Shown here: in pieces, positions 35,108-44,558 of the stretch
Layout of the letters: every line of letters starts with the position of its first letter
How positions within the stretch are numbered: position 1 is the stretch's first letter
From: Salinicola acroporae
GTDB lineage: Bacteria > Pseudomonadota > Gammaproteobacteria > Pseudomonadales > Halomonadaceae
Length of the DNA stretch: 64,000 nt
Direction of reading: 5' to 3'
NCBI RefSeq assembly: GCF_003206615.1
Contig: NZ_PZJW01000008.1
Coordinates: 110,754 to 174,753 of the forward strand
Program-made: the position numbers and the translations under genes
The notes under the pieces: model-generated
The model's database searches: none
Told to the model about the DNA's origin: nothing
What the model saw: only the letters and a program-made list of their open reading frames with translations

Positions 35108-37759
35108 TCAGGCATCCGCCAGTGCGCGCTCGACCATCTCATAGACGTTGGGCGAGAGCTTCTCGGCACGAATGCGCTCGAGCTCGGCCTTCATCAGCGC
35201 CTGGCGCTGGTCGTCGAAGCGCTGCCAGCGGGTCAACGGGGTGATGATGCGCGCCGCGATCTCCGGATTGAGGCGGTTGAGCTCGATCACCACATCCGCC
35301 AACAGCTTGTAGCCCTCGCCATCGAGCCGGTGGAAGTTGACCCGGTTCTGGGCGAAGGCGCCGATCAGCGCGCGCACCTTGTTGGGGTTCTTCATCGAGA
35401 ACAGCGGATGCCCCATCAAGAAGCGCACGCGCTCGAGCACATCGGTCTGGGGACGGGTGACCTGAATGGTGAACCACTGATCCATCACCAGCGGGTCGTG
35501 CGCCCATTTCTCGCCGAAGGCCTTGAGTGCCGGCTCGGCCAGATCGGTACGGTCGCTGTGCGCCAGCAGCGTCAACGCGGCGCGCACGTCGGTCATGTTG
35601 GCGCCCCGCTCCAGCTGTTGCTGGGTGAGGCTGATGACTTCGTCGTCCTCGATACTCATCAGGTAGGCCAGGGCGACGTTCTTGAGCCGACGGCTCGCGA
35701 TCTGCTCCGGTGTCGGCGCATAGGGCTCGTCACTCAGGTTGTCACGGTAGACGGCGAGAAAGTCGTCGCGCAGTTGCCACGCCAGCGACTGGCGCACGAA
35801 CTCGCGGGCGGCATGGATGGCATCGACATCCACTACCGGCTGCTGTTCGGCAATGTACGCCTCCGACGGCAGCGTCAGCATCTCCGCCAGCACCGCCTTG
35901 TCGTCGCCGGGCTCGTTGAGCAGGCTGCGATACGCCTCGACCAGGCGCACGTCCATCACCTTCTCGACGCCGTTGCGGTGTGCGGCGATGAGGTCGTCCA
36001 GTGCCAGCATGGTCAGCCGCTGACCGGCGTCCCAGCGATTGAACCCATCGGAGTCGTGGGTCAGCAGGAATGCCAGCTCCTCGCGCGAGTAGGGATAGCG
36101 CAATTTCACCGGCGCCGAGAATCCGCGCAGCAGCGACGGCACCGGCGCCTCCTCGACATCGGTGAAGACGAAGGTCTGCTCGGCTTCGCGCAGATGAATG
36201 ACCGTGTCCTTACCGCGCTTTTCACCGTCCAGCGTCAGGGTCAGGTCGTGGCCGGACTTAGTCCCCACCAGGCCCATGCGAACCGGAATGTGCAGCGGCA
36301 GCTTGTCGGTCTGTCCCGGCGTCGCCGGGGTACGCTGCGACAGGCGCAGGCGGTATTCGCCGGTGGCGTAATCGTACTCGCCATGGGCGTCGACCTCCGG
36401 CGTCCCTGCCTGCGAGTACCAGCGCAGGAACTGTTCGAGGTCGAGCCCGGACACTTCCGCCATGCAGGCGACGAAGTCCTCGATCGTCACCGCCTGGCCG
36501 TCGAAGCGCGCGAAGTAGAGATCGCTGCCGCGACGAAAATCCTCCCACCCCAGCAGGTGGCGCAGCATGCGCACCAGCTCCGCGCCCTTCTCATAGATGG
36601 TCAGGGTGTAGAAGTTGGATATCTCGATGTAGTGATCGGGACGGACGGGATGGGCGGTGGGCCCGGCGTCCTCGGCAAACTGGGCGGTACGGAAGAACGA
36701 GACGTCCTCGATCCGCTTGACCGGGGCCGAATTGACGTCGGCGGAGAAGGTCTGGTCACGGAAGACGGTGAAGCCTTCCTTCAGCGAGAGCTGGAACCAG
36801 TCGCGGCAGGTAACCCGGTTGCCCGACCAGTTGTGGAAGTATTCATGGGCGACGATCCCCTCCACGCGCTGGAAGGTCGCATCGTTGGCGGTCTGCGGAT
36901 GGGTCAGCACCGCCGCCGAGTTGAAGATGTTGAGTCCCTTGTTCTCCATCGCGCCCATGTTGAAGTCGTTGACGGCAACGATCATGAAGCGGTCGAGATC
37001 GTACTCGCGGCCATAGGTCTCCTCGTCCCATTGCATCGAACGCTTGAGCGAGGCCATGGCGTGCTCGGTCTTGTCGAGGTTCTCCGGCTCGACCCAGATC
37101 TGCAGCAGCACCTGGCGGCCGCTCATGGTGGTGTAGTGGTCCTCGACCTTCTCCAGGCTGCCGGCGACCAGCGCGAACAGATAGCTCGGCTTGGGGTGCG
37201 GGTCCTCCCAGGTCACGAAGTGACGATTGTTGGGCAACTCGCCCTTCTCCACCGGATTGCCGTTGGAGAGCAGCACCGGCAGCGACTCGCGATCGCCGAT
37301 CACCGTGGTCGAAAACGTTGCCATCACGTCCGGCCGATCGGGATAGTAGGTGATCCGGCGGAACCCTTCCGGCTCGCACTGGGTGCAGAACATGCCGTTG
37401 GAGCGATACAGCCCCTCCAGCGCGGTATTGGCATCGGGATCGATCTCGACCTCGGTATCAAGCAGGAAGCGTTCCGGCACGGTCGCGACGGTCAGCTTGC
37501 CGTCGCCGACCTCGAACTCCCCCGGCTCCAGTGTCTGGCCGTCGACGGCGACACGAATCAGCTTGAGCTCGCTCCCGGCCAGTTCCAGCGGCAGGCTGGT
37601 TTCAGCGTCATCGGCCTTGCGATCGGGATGGCGTTCCATATGCAAGCGCGCCTTGACCCGGGTGGCGGCCGGCGCGAGATCGAAGGTGAGCTCGGTATGC
37701 GTGACGCGGTACGCCGGCGGCAGATAGTCCTTGAGATAGGTCGCTTGCATCTCAGACAT
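35108..37759 (-). CDS. pepN: Aminopeptidase N
   Basis: PepN is the main cytosolic M1 zinc aminopeptidase, removing N-terminal residues from peptides. The protein has 883 aa, close to E. coli PepN (870). The exopeptidase motif GAMENKGLNIFN is near residue 267. The zinc motif is HEYFHNWSGNRVTCRDWF near 304, with the distal Glu in LSLKEGFTVFRDQ. The C-terminal helical domain has the Alanyl-aminopeptidase tail. The start is MSEMQATYLKDY at 37759; the open frame above it is not conserved. Confidence 0.97.
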   Translation of the reverse strand: MSEMQATYLKDYLPPAYRVTHTELTFDLAPAATRVKARLHMERHPDRKADDAETSLPLELAGSELKLIRVAVDGQTLEPGEFEVGDGKLTVATVPERFLLDTEVEIDPDANTALEGLYRSNGMFCTQCEPEGFRRITYYPDRPDVMATFSTTVIGDRESLPVLLSNGNPVEKGELPNNRHFVTWEDPHPKPSYLFALVAGSLEKVEDHYTTMSGRQVLLQIWVEPENLDKTEHAMASLKRSMQWDEETYGREYDLDRFMIVAVNDFNMGAMENKGLNIFNSAAVLTHPQTANDATFQRVEGIVAHEYFHNWSGNRVTCRDWFQLSLKEGFTVFRDQTFSADVNSAPVKRIEDVSFFRTAQFAEDAGPTAHPVRPDHYIEISNFYTLTIYEKGAELVRMLRHLLGWEDFRRGSDLYFARFDGQAVTIEDFVACMAEVSGLDLEQFLRWYSQAGTPEVDAHGEYDYATGEYRLRLSQRTPATPGQTDKLPLHIPVRMGLVGTKSGHDLTLTLDGEKRGKDTVIHLREAEQTFVFTDVEEAPVPSLLRGFSAPVKLRYPYSREELAFLLTHDSDGFNRWDAGQRLTMLALDDLIAAHRNGVEKVMDVRLVEAYRSLLNEPGDDKAVLAEMLTLPSEAYIAEQQPVVDVDAIHAAREFVRQSLAWQLRDDFLAVYRDNLSDEPYAPTPEQIASRRLKNVALAYLMSIEDDEVISLTQQQLERGANMTDVRAALTLLAHSDRTDLAEPALKAFGEKWAHDPLVMDQWFTIQVTRPQTDVLERVRFLMGHPLFSMKNPNKVRALIGAFAQNRVNFHRLDGEGYKLLADVVIELNRLNPEIAARIITPLTRWQRFDDQRQALMKAELERIRAEKLSPNVYEMVERALADA

Positions 37760-37940
37760 GGCAACGCTCCTTGTGGAAGTGGGTAGGTCGCGACGGCGGG
37801 TCGAATTGGAAAGCGGACCCGGCGACCGACGATCGAGCACCATTCTACCCGCGTGACCGGAACGATATCGAATCAGGATGACGCCCGGAGGCCGGGCGGG
37901 ATGACAGCGGGGGGGAGAACCGCGAATATCTGCCCTGGGC

Positions 37941-38360
37941 TCAGCGGCGCTCGGGGGCCTCTTCCGACCATACCCCGCGCACCGGGCACTGCAGGCTCGG
38001 CAAGGGCCGCGTCACGATCCAGAGGGCCAGCCCCGCCAGCCCCAGGATCAGGCCCACCTTCAGTGGCCAGAGGGAAACGGTGAAAGCGATGATCGCACAC
38101 GACACGCCTAGCATGATCACCGCCATGATCTTGGCGTGCCTGGGAATGGCACGCTCGCGTTCCCATGACTGTATCGGCGGGCCGAAGCGCGGGTGGTTGC
38201 GAATCCAGTTGGCAAATCGTGGCGAGCCTCGCGACGCCAGCCACACCGCTGCGAGCATGAAACAGGTGGTCGGCATCACCGGCAGGAACAGACCGATCAC
38301 GCCCAGCGCAAAGCTGATGGCGGCCAAGGTGACATAGATGGCATTACGCATGCCGGACAT
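37941..38360 (-). CDS. ybaN: YbaN-family (DUF454) inner-membrane protein
   Basis: This is a 139-aa DUF454 protein. The motif GVIGLFLPVMPTTCFMLAAV is the family signature, followed by WLASRGSPRFANWIRNHPRF and PRHAKIMAVIMLGVS. Three to four helices are expected. Function is unknown. In-frame ATGs are at 38441, 38360 and 38351. I use 38360, since the conserved part starts right after it; the true start is uncertain. Confidence 0.82.
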   Translation of the reverse strand: MSGMRNAIYVTLAAISFALGVIGLFLPVMPTTCFMLAAVWLASRGSPRFANWIRNHPRFGPPIQSWERERAIPRHAKIMAVIMLGVSCAIIAFTVSLWPLKVGLILGLAGLALWIVTRPLPSLQCPVRGVWSEEAPERR

Positions 38361-38566
38361 CCCCACTGCGATGGATCGAGGCGCCACCCGAAGAGGACGC
38401 TTGGTTGGGTAGTGTAAACCAGCCTCCTCCCTGCCCTCCAATCTCCGTCGATGGAAAACGCCAATGTTGACGATAGCGAAACCATCCGTTCGCCTGGAGA
38501 CGGCTAGTTTGGCCCGGTCTTCGGCGTAGGCTGTAGGTCACGCCCATGCCCCCGGAAGCGACTGTC

Positions 38567-39373
38567 ATGACCACGCGCCAGATCCTCTATCTCTCTCACG
38601 GCTCCCCAGATCTCAGCCTGACCGACCACCCGGCCCGCGCCTTTCTGGCCGATCTCGGCGAGCGGTTGATCAAGCCACCGGTCGCGCTGGTGATCTCGGC
38701 GCACTTCGAAGCACCGGGGCTGGTTCTGGGCAGTGCCGAGAGCCCCGCCACCTGGCACGATTTCCACGGCTTCCCCGACCCACTCTACCGGCTGCGATAT
38801 CCTGCAGTCGGCGCGCCGACAATGGCACGGCAACTGAGCGAGGACCTCGCCGCGTCAGGTATCGACGCCCGCCTGGACTCCACCAGACCGCTGGATCATG
38901 GTATCTGGTCGCCACTCTCGCTGCTGTGGCCGCAGGCCGATGTGCCGTTGATACCGATCAGCGTGCCCATGGCGGCCGATACCGCAACCCAGCTCCAGAT
39001 AGCGGCGGCATTGGGCCGATGGGCCGCAACCAACGGCGTGATGCTGATCGGCTCCGGTGCCGCCACCCACAATCTCGGCGCCCGGCACGTCATCCACGAT
39101 GCGCCGGATACCTGGGCACGGCAGTTTCACGACTGGGCCATCGACGTCGCCGCACGTGGCGACCTCGACGCGATGAGAGCGTGGCGGGATGCGCCGAACG
39201 CCCGCTACGCGCACCCGACGCCCGAGCACTTCCTGCCGTTGCTGATGTGTGTGGGTGCCATGGAGGGCCGACCGCTTCGGACACTTCACGAAAGCTTCAT
39301 GTTCGGCAATCTGAGCATGCTGGCGCTGGGCAGCGAGGAGCTGTCGGGGCGGCTCGACACCGCCGCCGCTTAG
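38567..39373 (+). CDS. ygiD: DODA-type extradiol dioxygenase (YgiD family)
   Basis: This is a class III ring-cleaving dioxygenase of 268 aa, related to 4,5-DOPA dioxygenase. Metal-ligand motifs are LYLSHGSPDLSL, VISAHFEAPG and GSGAATHNLG, giving the three expected histidines. The LDHGIWSPLSLLWPQADVPL stretch contains the catalytic His. Family members act on catechols; the natural substrate here is unknown. The ATG at 38567 fits the family N-terminus; another is at 38546. Confidence 0.88.
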   Translation: MTTRQILYLSHGSPDLSLTDHPARAFLADLGERLIKPPVALVISAHFEAPGLVLGSAESPATWHDFHGFPDPLYRLRYPAVGAPTMARQLSEDLAASGIDARLDSTRPLDHGIWSPLSLLWPQADVPLIPISVPMAADTATQLQIAAALGRWAATNGVMLIGSGAATHNLGARHVIHDAPDTWARQFHDWAIDVAARGDLDAMRAWRDAPNARYAHPTPEHFLPLLMCVGAMEGRPLRTLHESFMFGNLSMLALGSEELSGRLDTAAA

Positions 39374-39419
39374 CGAGTGGAGTCGGGGCGGGCCGGCGTT
39401 TGGGGCAGCCGGCGCCGCG

Positions 39420-39905
39420 TCACTCCCGAAAGTTGTCGTACTGCAGCGGCAGGTCGGGGCCATCCTCGCCCTTGAGCAACGCGATCGCCTGCTGCAGGTC
39501 GTCGCGCTTCTTGCCGGTCACCCGGACCTTGTCGCCCTGGATCGCCGGCTGCACCTTGAGCTTCGACTCCTTGAGCAGCTTGACGATCGCCTTGGCATCG
39601 GGCTGTTCCAGGCCCTGCTTGAGCTTGACCTGCTGGCGCGCCTTGACGCCGGAGGTCTGGGCGTCCTCGATCTCCATGCAGCGCGGGTCGATACCCCGAG
39701 CGATCAGCTTGTTGCGCAGCACATCGATCATCTGCTGCAGCTGGAACTCAGCGTCCGCCTCGAGCGACACGGTCTCGCCCTCCAGCGAGAAGCTGGCATC
39801 GACGCCGCGGAAGTCGAAGCGAGTCTGTATCTCGCGGTTCGCCTGGTCGACGGCGTTGGTCGCTTCATGACGATCGAATTCAGAGACGATATCGAAAGAC
39901 GGCAT
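39420..39905 (-). CDS. yajQ: YajQ-family nucleotide-binding protein
   Basis: This is a 161-aa protein with two ferredoxin-like units. Signatures seen are MPSFDIVSEFDRHEATNAVD at the start, then QTRFDFRGVDASF and VKVTGKK-type DKVRVTGKKRDDLQ. YajQ homologues bind nucleotides, and in Xanthomonas cyclic di-GMP. Length and motifs are normal. It is transcribed leftwards just after the GNAT gene, 45 bp apart, so cotranscription is possible. Confidence 0.95.
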   Translation of the reverse strand: MPSFDIVSEFDRHEATNAVDQANREIQTRFDFRGVDASFSLEGETVSLEADAEFQLQQMIDVLRNKLIARGIDPRCMEIEDAQTSGVKARQQVKLKQGLEQPDAKAIVKLLKESKLKVQPAIQGDKVRVTGKKRDDLQQAIALLKGEDGPDLPLQYDNFRE

Positions 39906-39950
39906 GGGAATAGTCCTCAGTCAAAAAATCCGCCGCGGCTGCGGCGAGGG

Positions 39951-40436
39951 TCAGTCGGCTGACGCCGCATCGGGCGCCTCGGGAGCGTCAAGTCGCTTGT
40001 CCATCTGCCAGGCGGCACAGCCATCGGCATAATAGTCGTCCAGCCAGCGATGGGCGATGAACCCCATTCGGCGATAGAGTCCCATCGCGACACGATTGTC
40101 GGCACGCACCTCGAGCAGCAGGCGCTGGCTGCCGCGCCCCTGCGCCGCCTTTTCCAGCGCCTGGAGCAGCTCCCGCCCGAGCCCGGTGCCGCGGGCGGCC
40201 GGATCGACGCAGAAGGAGTAGAGCCTCGCCGTGGCGCTGTTGCGCCGAAACAGCAACGTGCCGTAGCCAACGACACGCTGATCCTCTGCAACGGCGAGCA
40301 GGTTGATGGCATTGGCGCGGGTCAACAGGTGCGCCAGTTGGCGCCGGCTGAAGCGGTCACTGTCGAAGCAGCGCTCTTCCAGTTGGTACAAGGCGTCGCA
40401 ATCGGCGGGTAAGCCGCGACGAAGCGTGCGGAGCAT
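39951..40436 (-). CDS. GNAT-family N-acetyltransferase, RimI-like
   Basis: This 161-aa acetyl-CoA-dependent transferase shows RRGLPADCDALYQLEERCF at the N-terminus, the acetyl-CoA loop VDPAARGTGLGRELLQALEK, and LLLEVRADNRVAMGLYRRMG. It is divergent from the RimK-like ligase. A GNAT next to a RimK-like ligase with this N-terminal domain recurs in proteobacteria, to my knowledge. The acceptor substrate is unknown. Confidence 0.88.
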   Translation of the reverse strand: MLRTLRRGLPADCDALYQLEERCFDSDRFSRRQLAHLLTRANAINLLAVAEDQRVVGYGTLLFRRNSATARLYSFCVDPAARGTGLGRELLQALEKAAQGRGSQRLLLEVRADNRVAMGLYRRMGFIAHRWLDDYYADGCAAWQMDKRLDAPEAPDAASAD

Positions 40437-40683
40437 GCGTGCGCTCTCATCAGATTCATCTAGAATTCCAGTGTCTTCAGGTCTTCATCGCCCTGAAACC
40501 GCACCGGCAGGCCTTCGGAAGGACCTTCAACGTACCGGCGATGCTGAAATTATTTCACGCCGACAACGACTTGTCGCCGCCTTCCCGTCGTCGCATGCTG
40601 TTCCCCCCGCAGCCTCGACGCCTGCCGTATCGATCTCCGCCGCCTCCCATGGGGAGATGGCGGGAAAAGGAGCCACCGATTTC

Positions 40684-42171
40684 ATGTCACGCCTGCGTAT
40701 CGTCGTCGACCGCCTTGCCGACTGGCAACCCTACTACCCTTCCGAGGACCTGATCAGCGCCGACGCCTTTCTGGCACTGGACGGCTCGGTGGCAGCGGAT
40801 GACGCCACTCATGTCATCAACCTGTGCGCCAACCTCGACTACCTGGAAACCGGTTACTACGTCTCGTTGCTGGCCCAGGCCCGCGACCAGCGCGTCCTGC
40901 CCAGCGTGGAAACCCTCAATCAGCTGTCGCGCAAGGCCCTGATCGACATGCAGCTGGCCGCCATCGACCCCTTGTTGATGGAACTGGACAAGCGCGGTGC
41001 GCTGGCGGGCGACGCCTTCACCCTGCGGGTGTTCTTCGGTGAGTGTCGCGAGCCGGAGTTGCAGCGCCTGGCCCGAAGGCTGTTCGAGCGCCTGCCCCAT
41101 CCATTGCTGGAAGCCCGTTTCGAGAAACGCCAGAACGTCTGGCGGCTGGCACGACTCAAGCCCTTGGCGCTGACCGCGCTGCAGCCCGGCGAGGAGGATC
41201 TGTTCGCGACGGCGCTGAACCGCCATTCGACTCGCGTCTGGCGCACCCCGCGTGCGCGCCGTCGCTACCGTTTCGACCTGGCGATCCTGGTCGACCCGCA
41301 GGAAGCGTTGCCGCCCAGCAATCGGGGGGCCATCAAGCGTTTCATCCGCGCCGGCCGGCGGCTGGGCATCGACGTCAACCTGATCACCCATCGCGATGCC
41401 GGTCGGCTGGCCGAATTCGACGCCCTGTTCATCCGCGAAACGACCCGGCTGGACCACCACACCTACCGCATGGCCAAGAAGGCCGAACACGAGGGGCTGG
41501 TGGTAATCGACGACCCGCAGTCGATCCTGCGCTGCACCAACAAGATTTTTCTCCACGAGTTGCTGGGCACCCACAAGATCCCCGCGCCTCGCGGCCAACT
41601 GCTCTATCGCGGCGACATGGAGCGGCTCGACGAGAAGCTGGCCCACCTGGAGTATCCGCTGGTGTTGAAGGTGCCGGACGGCGCTTTTTCCAAGGGCGTG
41701 GTCAAGATTCGATCGCGGGAGGAGCTGGTCGCGGAGGCCCCCAAGCTGTTCGAATCCTCCGCCCTGCTGCTGCTTCAGGAGTGGCTGCCCACTGACTTCG
41801 ACTGGCGCATCGGCGTACTCGACGGCCAGATGCTGTTCGCCAGCCGCTACTACATGGCTCGCGGTCACTGGCAGATCTACGACCACTCCAGCGGCAAGAC
41901 ACGCAGCGGGGGCTTCACCACCCACGATCTGTCCGAAGTGCCGCCACCGGTGGTCAAGGCCGCGTTGCGGGCGACCAAGCTGATCGGCAACGGCCTCTAC
42001 GGGGTCGACCTCAAGCAGATCGGCGACCGGGTCGTGGTCATCGAGGTCAACGACAACCCCAACCTGGACGCGGGCGTTGAGGACGTGGTGCTGAAGGATA
42101 AACTCTACGACCGGGTGATGGCGGTATTCCTGAACCGCATGGAGCGCCAGCTCGAGCACAAGCCGCGCTGA
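40684..42171 (+). CDS. RimK-like ATP-grasp ligase with N-terminal RLAN domain
   Basis: This is a 495-aa predicted peptide or amine ligase. The N-terminal half is an RLAN-type domain (IVVDRLADWQPYYPSEDLIS, INLCANLDYLETGYYVSLLA). The ATP-grasp half contains NKIFLHELLGTHKIPAPRG, PLVLKVPDGAFSKGVVKI and the metal-binding EVNDNPNLDAGVEDVVLKD. RimK homologues add glutamate to a protein or small acceptor, but the acceptor here is unknown. The start at 40684 has AAGGAG 11 bases upstream; an ATG at 40657 is an alternative. Confidence 0.85.
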   Translation: MSRLRIVVDRLADWQPYYPSEDLISADAFLALDGSVAADDATHVINLCANLDYLETGYYVSLLAQARDQRVLPSVETLNQLSRKALIDMQLAAIDPLLMELDKRGALAGDAFTLRVFFGECREPELQRLARRLFERLPHPLLEARFEKRQNVWRLARLKPLALTALQPGEEDLFATALNRHSTRVWRTPRARRRYRFDLAILVDPQEALPPSNRGAIKRFIRAGRRLGIDVNLITHRDAGRLAEFDALFIRETTRLDHHTYRMAKKAEHEGLVVIDDPQSILRCTNKIFLHELLGTHKIPAPRGQLLYRGDMERLDEKLAHLEYPLVLKVPDGAFSKGVVKIRSREELVAEAPKLFESSALLLLQEWLPTDFDWRIGVLDGQMLFASRYYMARGHWQIYDHSSGKTRSGGFTTHDLSEVPPPVVKAALRATKLIGNGLYGVDLKQIGDRVVVIEVNDNPNLDAGVEDVVLKDKLYDRVMAVFLNRMERQLEHKPR

Positions 42172-42181
42172 CGCTCCCGCT

Positions 42182-43081
42182 TCAGGCCGCCTCGGCGCTC
42201 ACGGCCACCTGATAGCCGGCGAATTTGCGCAGGTTGATAACGCCGGTATCGAAGATCAGATACTGGCCCTTGAGCCCCATCAGGGTGCCCTCGATCCGGG
42301 GCGTCTTGTCGAAATTGAACGATACGATCTTGCGCGGCCACTCGAGCACCGGGTAGTCGATCGACAGTGGCGAGACATCATCGACCGCCTGGATGGCGTC
42401 GTGACCGAACCGTCGACGCAGTTCTGCCAGCCCGGGCTCGAGCGACGCCAGCAGCCGATCGCGCTCGGCCACCAGATCCAGCGGGTCGACTTCGCCCTTG
42501 AGCATCGCCCGCCAGTTGGTGCGATCGGAAACCTGCGCCTTGAACAGCGTTTCGACGAACCCGGACTGCTGACGCGTCTCCACGTCGAGAATCGGTAGCG
42601 CCTGAATCGCCCCTTGGTCGAGCCAGCGTGTCGGCATGTTGGTGCCGCGCGTGATGCCGACCTTGAGCCCGGAGGCGTTGGCCAGGTAGACGGTGTGCGG
42701 ACGAAAGCAGTGACGCTCCCCCCAGGCGGGATCGCGGCAGGTACCCTGGAAGTAGTGACAGGTCTCCGGGCGCATCATGCAGAGATCGCAGTGCGCCAGC
42801 GACGAGAAACAGGGGTAGCAGTGACCCTGGCCGAAGCTCTTGCGCGTGGCCCGACCGCACTCGATACAGTGAATCTCGCCGGTGTGATGCAGCTCGACGC
42901 GCCGGCCCAGCCAGGCGTTTAGCCCCATGCGCCGGTCGCCGGCCCGCAGCGTGTACTCCACCGGTCGCCCCGCCACCGGTAGCCGGATATCGAGCTTGCG
43001 CAACTGGCCATGGGCCCGATCTTGCCGGCCCTCTCCCGGGAGGCCCTCGTCACCGGATGCCAGCGGGATCAGTTGATCCAT
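42182..43081 (-). CDS. DUF2797 protein with zinc-finger-like cysteines
   Basis: This 299-aa protein matches the DUF2797 family. A Cys-rich region (IHCIECGRATRKSFGQGHCY, then HCDLCMMRPETCHYFQGTC) probably binds metal. KVGITRGTNMPTRWLDQGAI and FNFDKTPRIEGTLMGLKGQY are further conserved blocks; the first recalls a GIY-YIG-like region, which I cannot confirm. Its ATG (43081) lies inside the end of yeaC, so the two are translationally linked. Function is unknown. Confidence 0.82.
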   Translation of the reverse strand: MDQLIPLASGDEGLPGEGRQDRAHGQLRKLDIRLPVAGRPVEYTLRAGDRRMGLNAWLGRRVELHHTGEIHCIECGRATRKSFGQGHCYPCFSSLAHCDLCMMRPETCHYFQGTCRDPAWGERHCFRPHTVYLANASGLKVGITRGTNMPTRWLDQGAIQALPILDVETRQQSGFVETLFKAQVSDRTNWRAMLKGEVDPLDLVAERDRLLASLEPGLAELRRRFGHDAIQAVDDVSPLSIDYPVLEWPRKIVSFNFDKTPRIEGTLMGLKGQYLIFDTGVINLRKFAGYQVAVSAEAA

Positions 43082-43335
43082 TTGACCGCGGCTTCCTCGG
43101 CGGAGGAGTGGCTGCCGGAGGCGCACTCGTTGCGCTCCAAATAGCCGACACGCTGCTCCGCGGGAACGTCATGGATCATCTCGTACTTGATCACGGCCTC
43201 CATGCACAGCTCGGTCTGTTCAGCGTTCAGCCGGCGGCCGTCCGGCCACTTGCGACGCTCGATGGCCTGCTTGAAGTTCTGGTACATCTCCGGCGTCATC
43301 TGCGCGACCATGCGGTCGAAACTCATCTCGCTCAT
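43069..43335 (-). CDS. yeaC: YeaC-family (DUF1315) protein
   Basis: This is an 88-aa protein with the DUF1315 block MVAQMTPEMYQNFKQAIERR, then KWPDGRRLNAEQTELCMEAV. It overlaps glpG by 4 bp at its start (ATGA type) and the DUF2797 gene by 13 bp at its end, making a three-gene operon. GGGAGA lies upstream. Function is unknown. Confidence 0.85.
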   Translation of the reverse strand: MSEMSFDRMVAQMTPEMYQNFKQAIERRKWPDGRRLNAEQTELCMEAVIKYEMIHDVPAEQRVGYLERNECASGSHSSAEEAAVKWIN

Positions 43336-44213
43336 TTTCTGTCTCCCGAGGCGTCGTGGTCGGCGCCTCCCGGTGCGTTGCGGCTGGCGAACCAGCCCAT
43401 GATCAACCCGATCAGCAATCCCCCCAGATGCGCCTCGTTGGCAACGTTGCCGAAGCCGAAGGCGTCGCCCAGCCCAGTCATGGTAAAGACCATCCAGCCG
43501 AGCATGAAGACCATCAGCATCTGAGGCACGAAGAGGCCGCTTTCGGGCCGGCGCCGGGACATCAGCCAGACATAGCCGAGCAGCGCATAGTCGACACCGG
43601 ACATTCCCCCGAACAGCACGGTGCCAGTGAAGTACTGGGCCAGATTCGAGAACAGCGCGGCCACGACGACAATGATACCCAGCCGGCGCCAGCCCTGGAG
43701 CGACTCTACCTGGCGGCCGAAGTACCACACCCACAGCATGTTGAAGATCAGGTGCATCCAACCGAAGTGCAGCAGCGCCGGCGTGAACAGCCGCCATAGC
43801 TGGCCACCGGCCAGGGTGTCGGAGGCGAGATCGCCGGGCACCAGCCGCTGCCCCATCACCTCGAGCGGTACGATGGTGAAAGCACGGACGATGGCATCCC
43901 CGGCAAACATCATGCAGAGGAAGACCGCCACGCAGACCGCAATCAGCCCTGCCGCGAGCGGCGCCTGGCCGAAGGCCTGGCCGGTGATGCTGGGACGCCG
44001 GCGAGGCGCCGACTGGGCAGCCGACGTTTCCAGCTCGCCGCGATGCCACAGCTCGATCAGCCGTGCCGCCTCGTCCCGCTGTTCGGGATCCGCCAGCCAC
44101 AGCACCTGCCGATCGGCCTCCTGGGTGAAGCGATGGCCGATATGGTTTGCCCACATCGCCTGCCGGAGCGGACGCGTATCCAGATCGTCGGGCAGTTCGA
44201 GTAACTTGTACAT
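43332..44213 (-). CDS. glpG: Rhomboid intramembrane serine protease GlpG
   Basis: This is an inner-membrane protease of 293 aa that cleaves transmembrane substrates. The N-terminal cytosolic domain (YKLLELPDDLDTRPLRQAMW) precedes six helices. WRLFTPALLHFGWMHLIFNM contains the conserved HxxxN region. The catalytic Ser is in LFGGMSGVDYALLGY and the catalytic His in NVANEAHLGGLLIG. It is the first gene of the glpG-yeaC-DUF2797 operon. Confidence 0.95.
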   Translation of the reverse strand: MYKLLELPDDLDTRPLRQAMWANHIGHRFTQEADRQVLWLADPEQRDEAARLIELWHRGELETSAAQSAPRRRPSITGQAFGQAPLAAGLIAVCVAVFLCMMFAGDAIVRAFTIVPLEVMGQRLVPGDLASDTLAGGQLWRLFTPALLHFGWMHLIFNMLWVWYFGRQVESLQGWRRLGIIVVVAALFSNLAQYFTGTVLFGGMSGVDYALLGYVWLMSRRRPESGLFVPQMLMVFMLGWMVFTMTGLGDAFGFGNVANEAHLGGLLIGLIMGWFASRNAPGGADHDASGDRK

Positions 44214-44340
44214 GGGAAAGGTCCGACCCGGTTTCCGAGAAAAGTGACGACGGGAATCGACGACACGGGCGCGCGCCGGGCGGACGGCCCGGCGCTCGAC
44301 GACGTCGATGGTCGTTCGACGCCGCCATTCTACAGACCAG
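44214..44340. other. Upstream region of glpG
   Basis: GC-rich sequence between the glpG start and the phosphoesterase terminator. No gene is seen. It probably carries the glpG promoter, though none is near consensus. Confidence 0.4.
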
Positions 44341-44372
44341 AAAAAGAAAAATCCGGCGGAAGGCCGCCGGAT
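44341..44372 (-). terminator. Intrinsic terminator of the nadK-phosphoesterase operon
   Basis: Read leftwards, ATCCGGCGG pairs with CCGCCGGAT (9 bp, 4-nt loop) and runs into a long T-rich tract (44350-44341). It is about 190 bp past the phosphoesterase stop. Confidence 0.85.
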
Positions 44373-44558
44373 AAGAGCAAGGGATCATTCAAGGGAACAC
44401 TGACTTTGAGGGTATCCGCCGGGCGGAGTTCCTCGGCGGAGGGACAAAAATCCCATTTTTTTCCCGATTGGCACCGGGGCTGTCAGAAAAACCCGAGAAA
44501 TCAATTACTAGAATCATTGTAAAAAAATGCAAAAATCGCGACAGCCAAGCTCGCGACA
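44373..44558. other. AT-rich 3' region of the phosphoesterase gene
   Basis: No gene is seen. The stretch has several A or T runs, for example around 44452-44462 and 44520-44536, and would be the 3' untranslated region of the leftward transcript. Confidence 0.35.

Noticed and set aside
35006..37786. Plus-strand ORF of 926 codons opposite pepN
   Set aside because: It is a shadow of pepN, whose zinc and GAMEN motifs prove the real frame.
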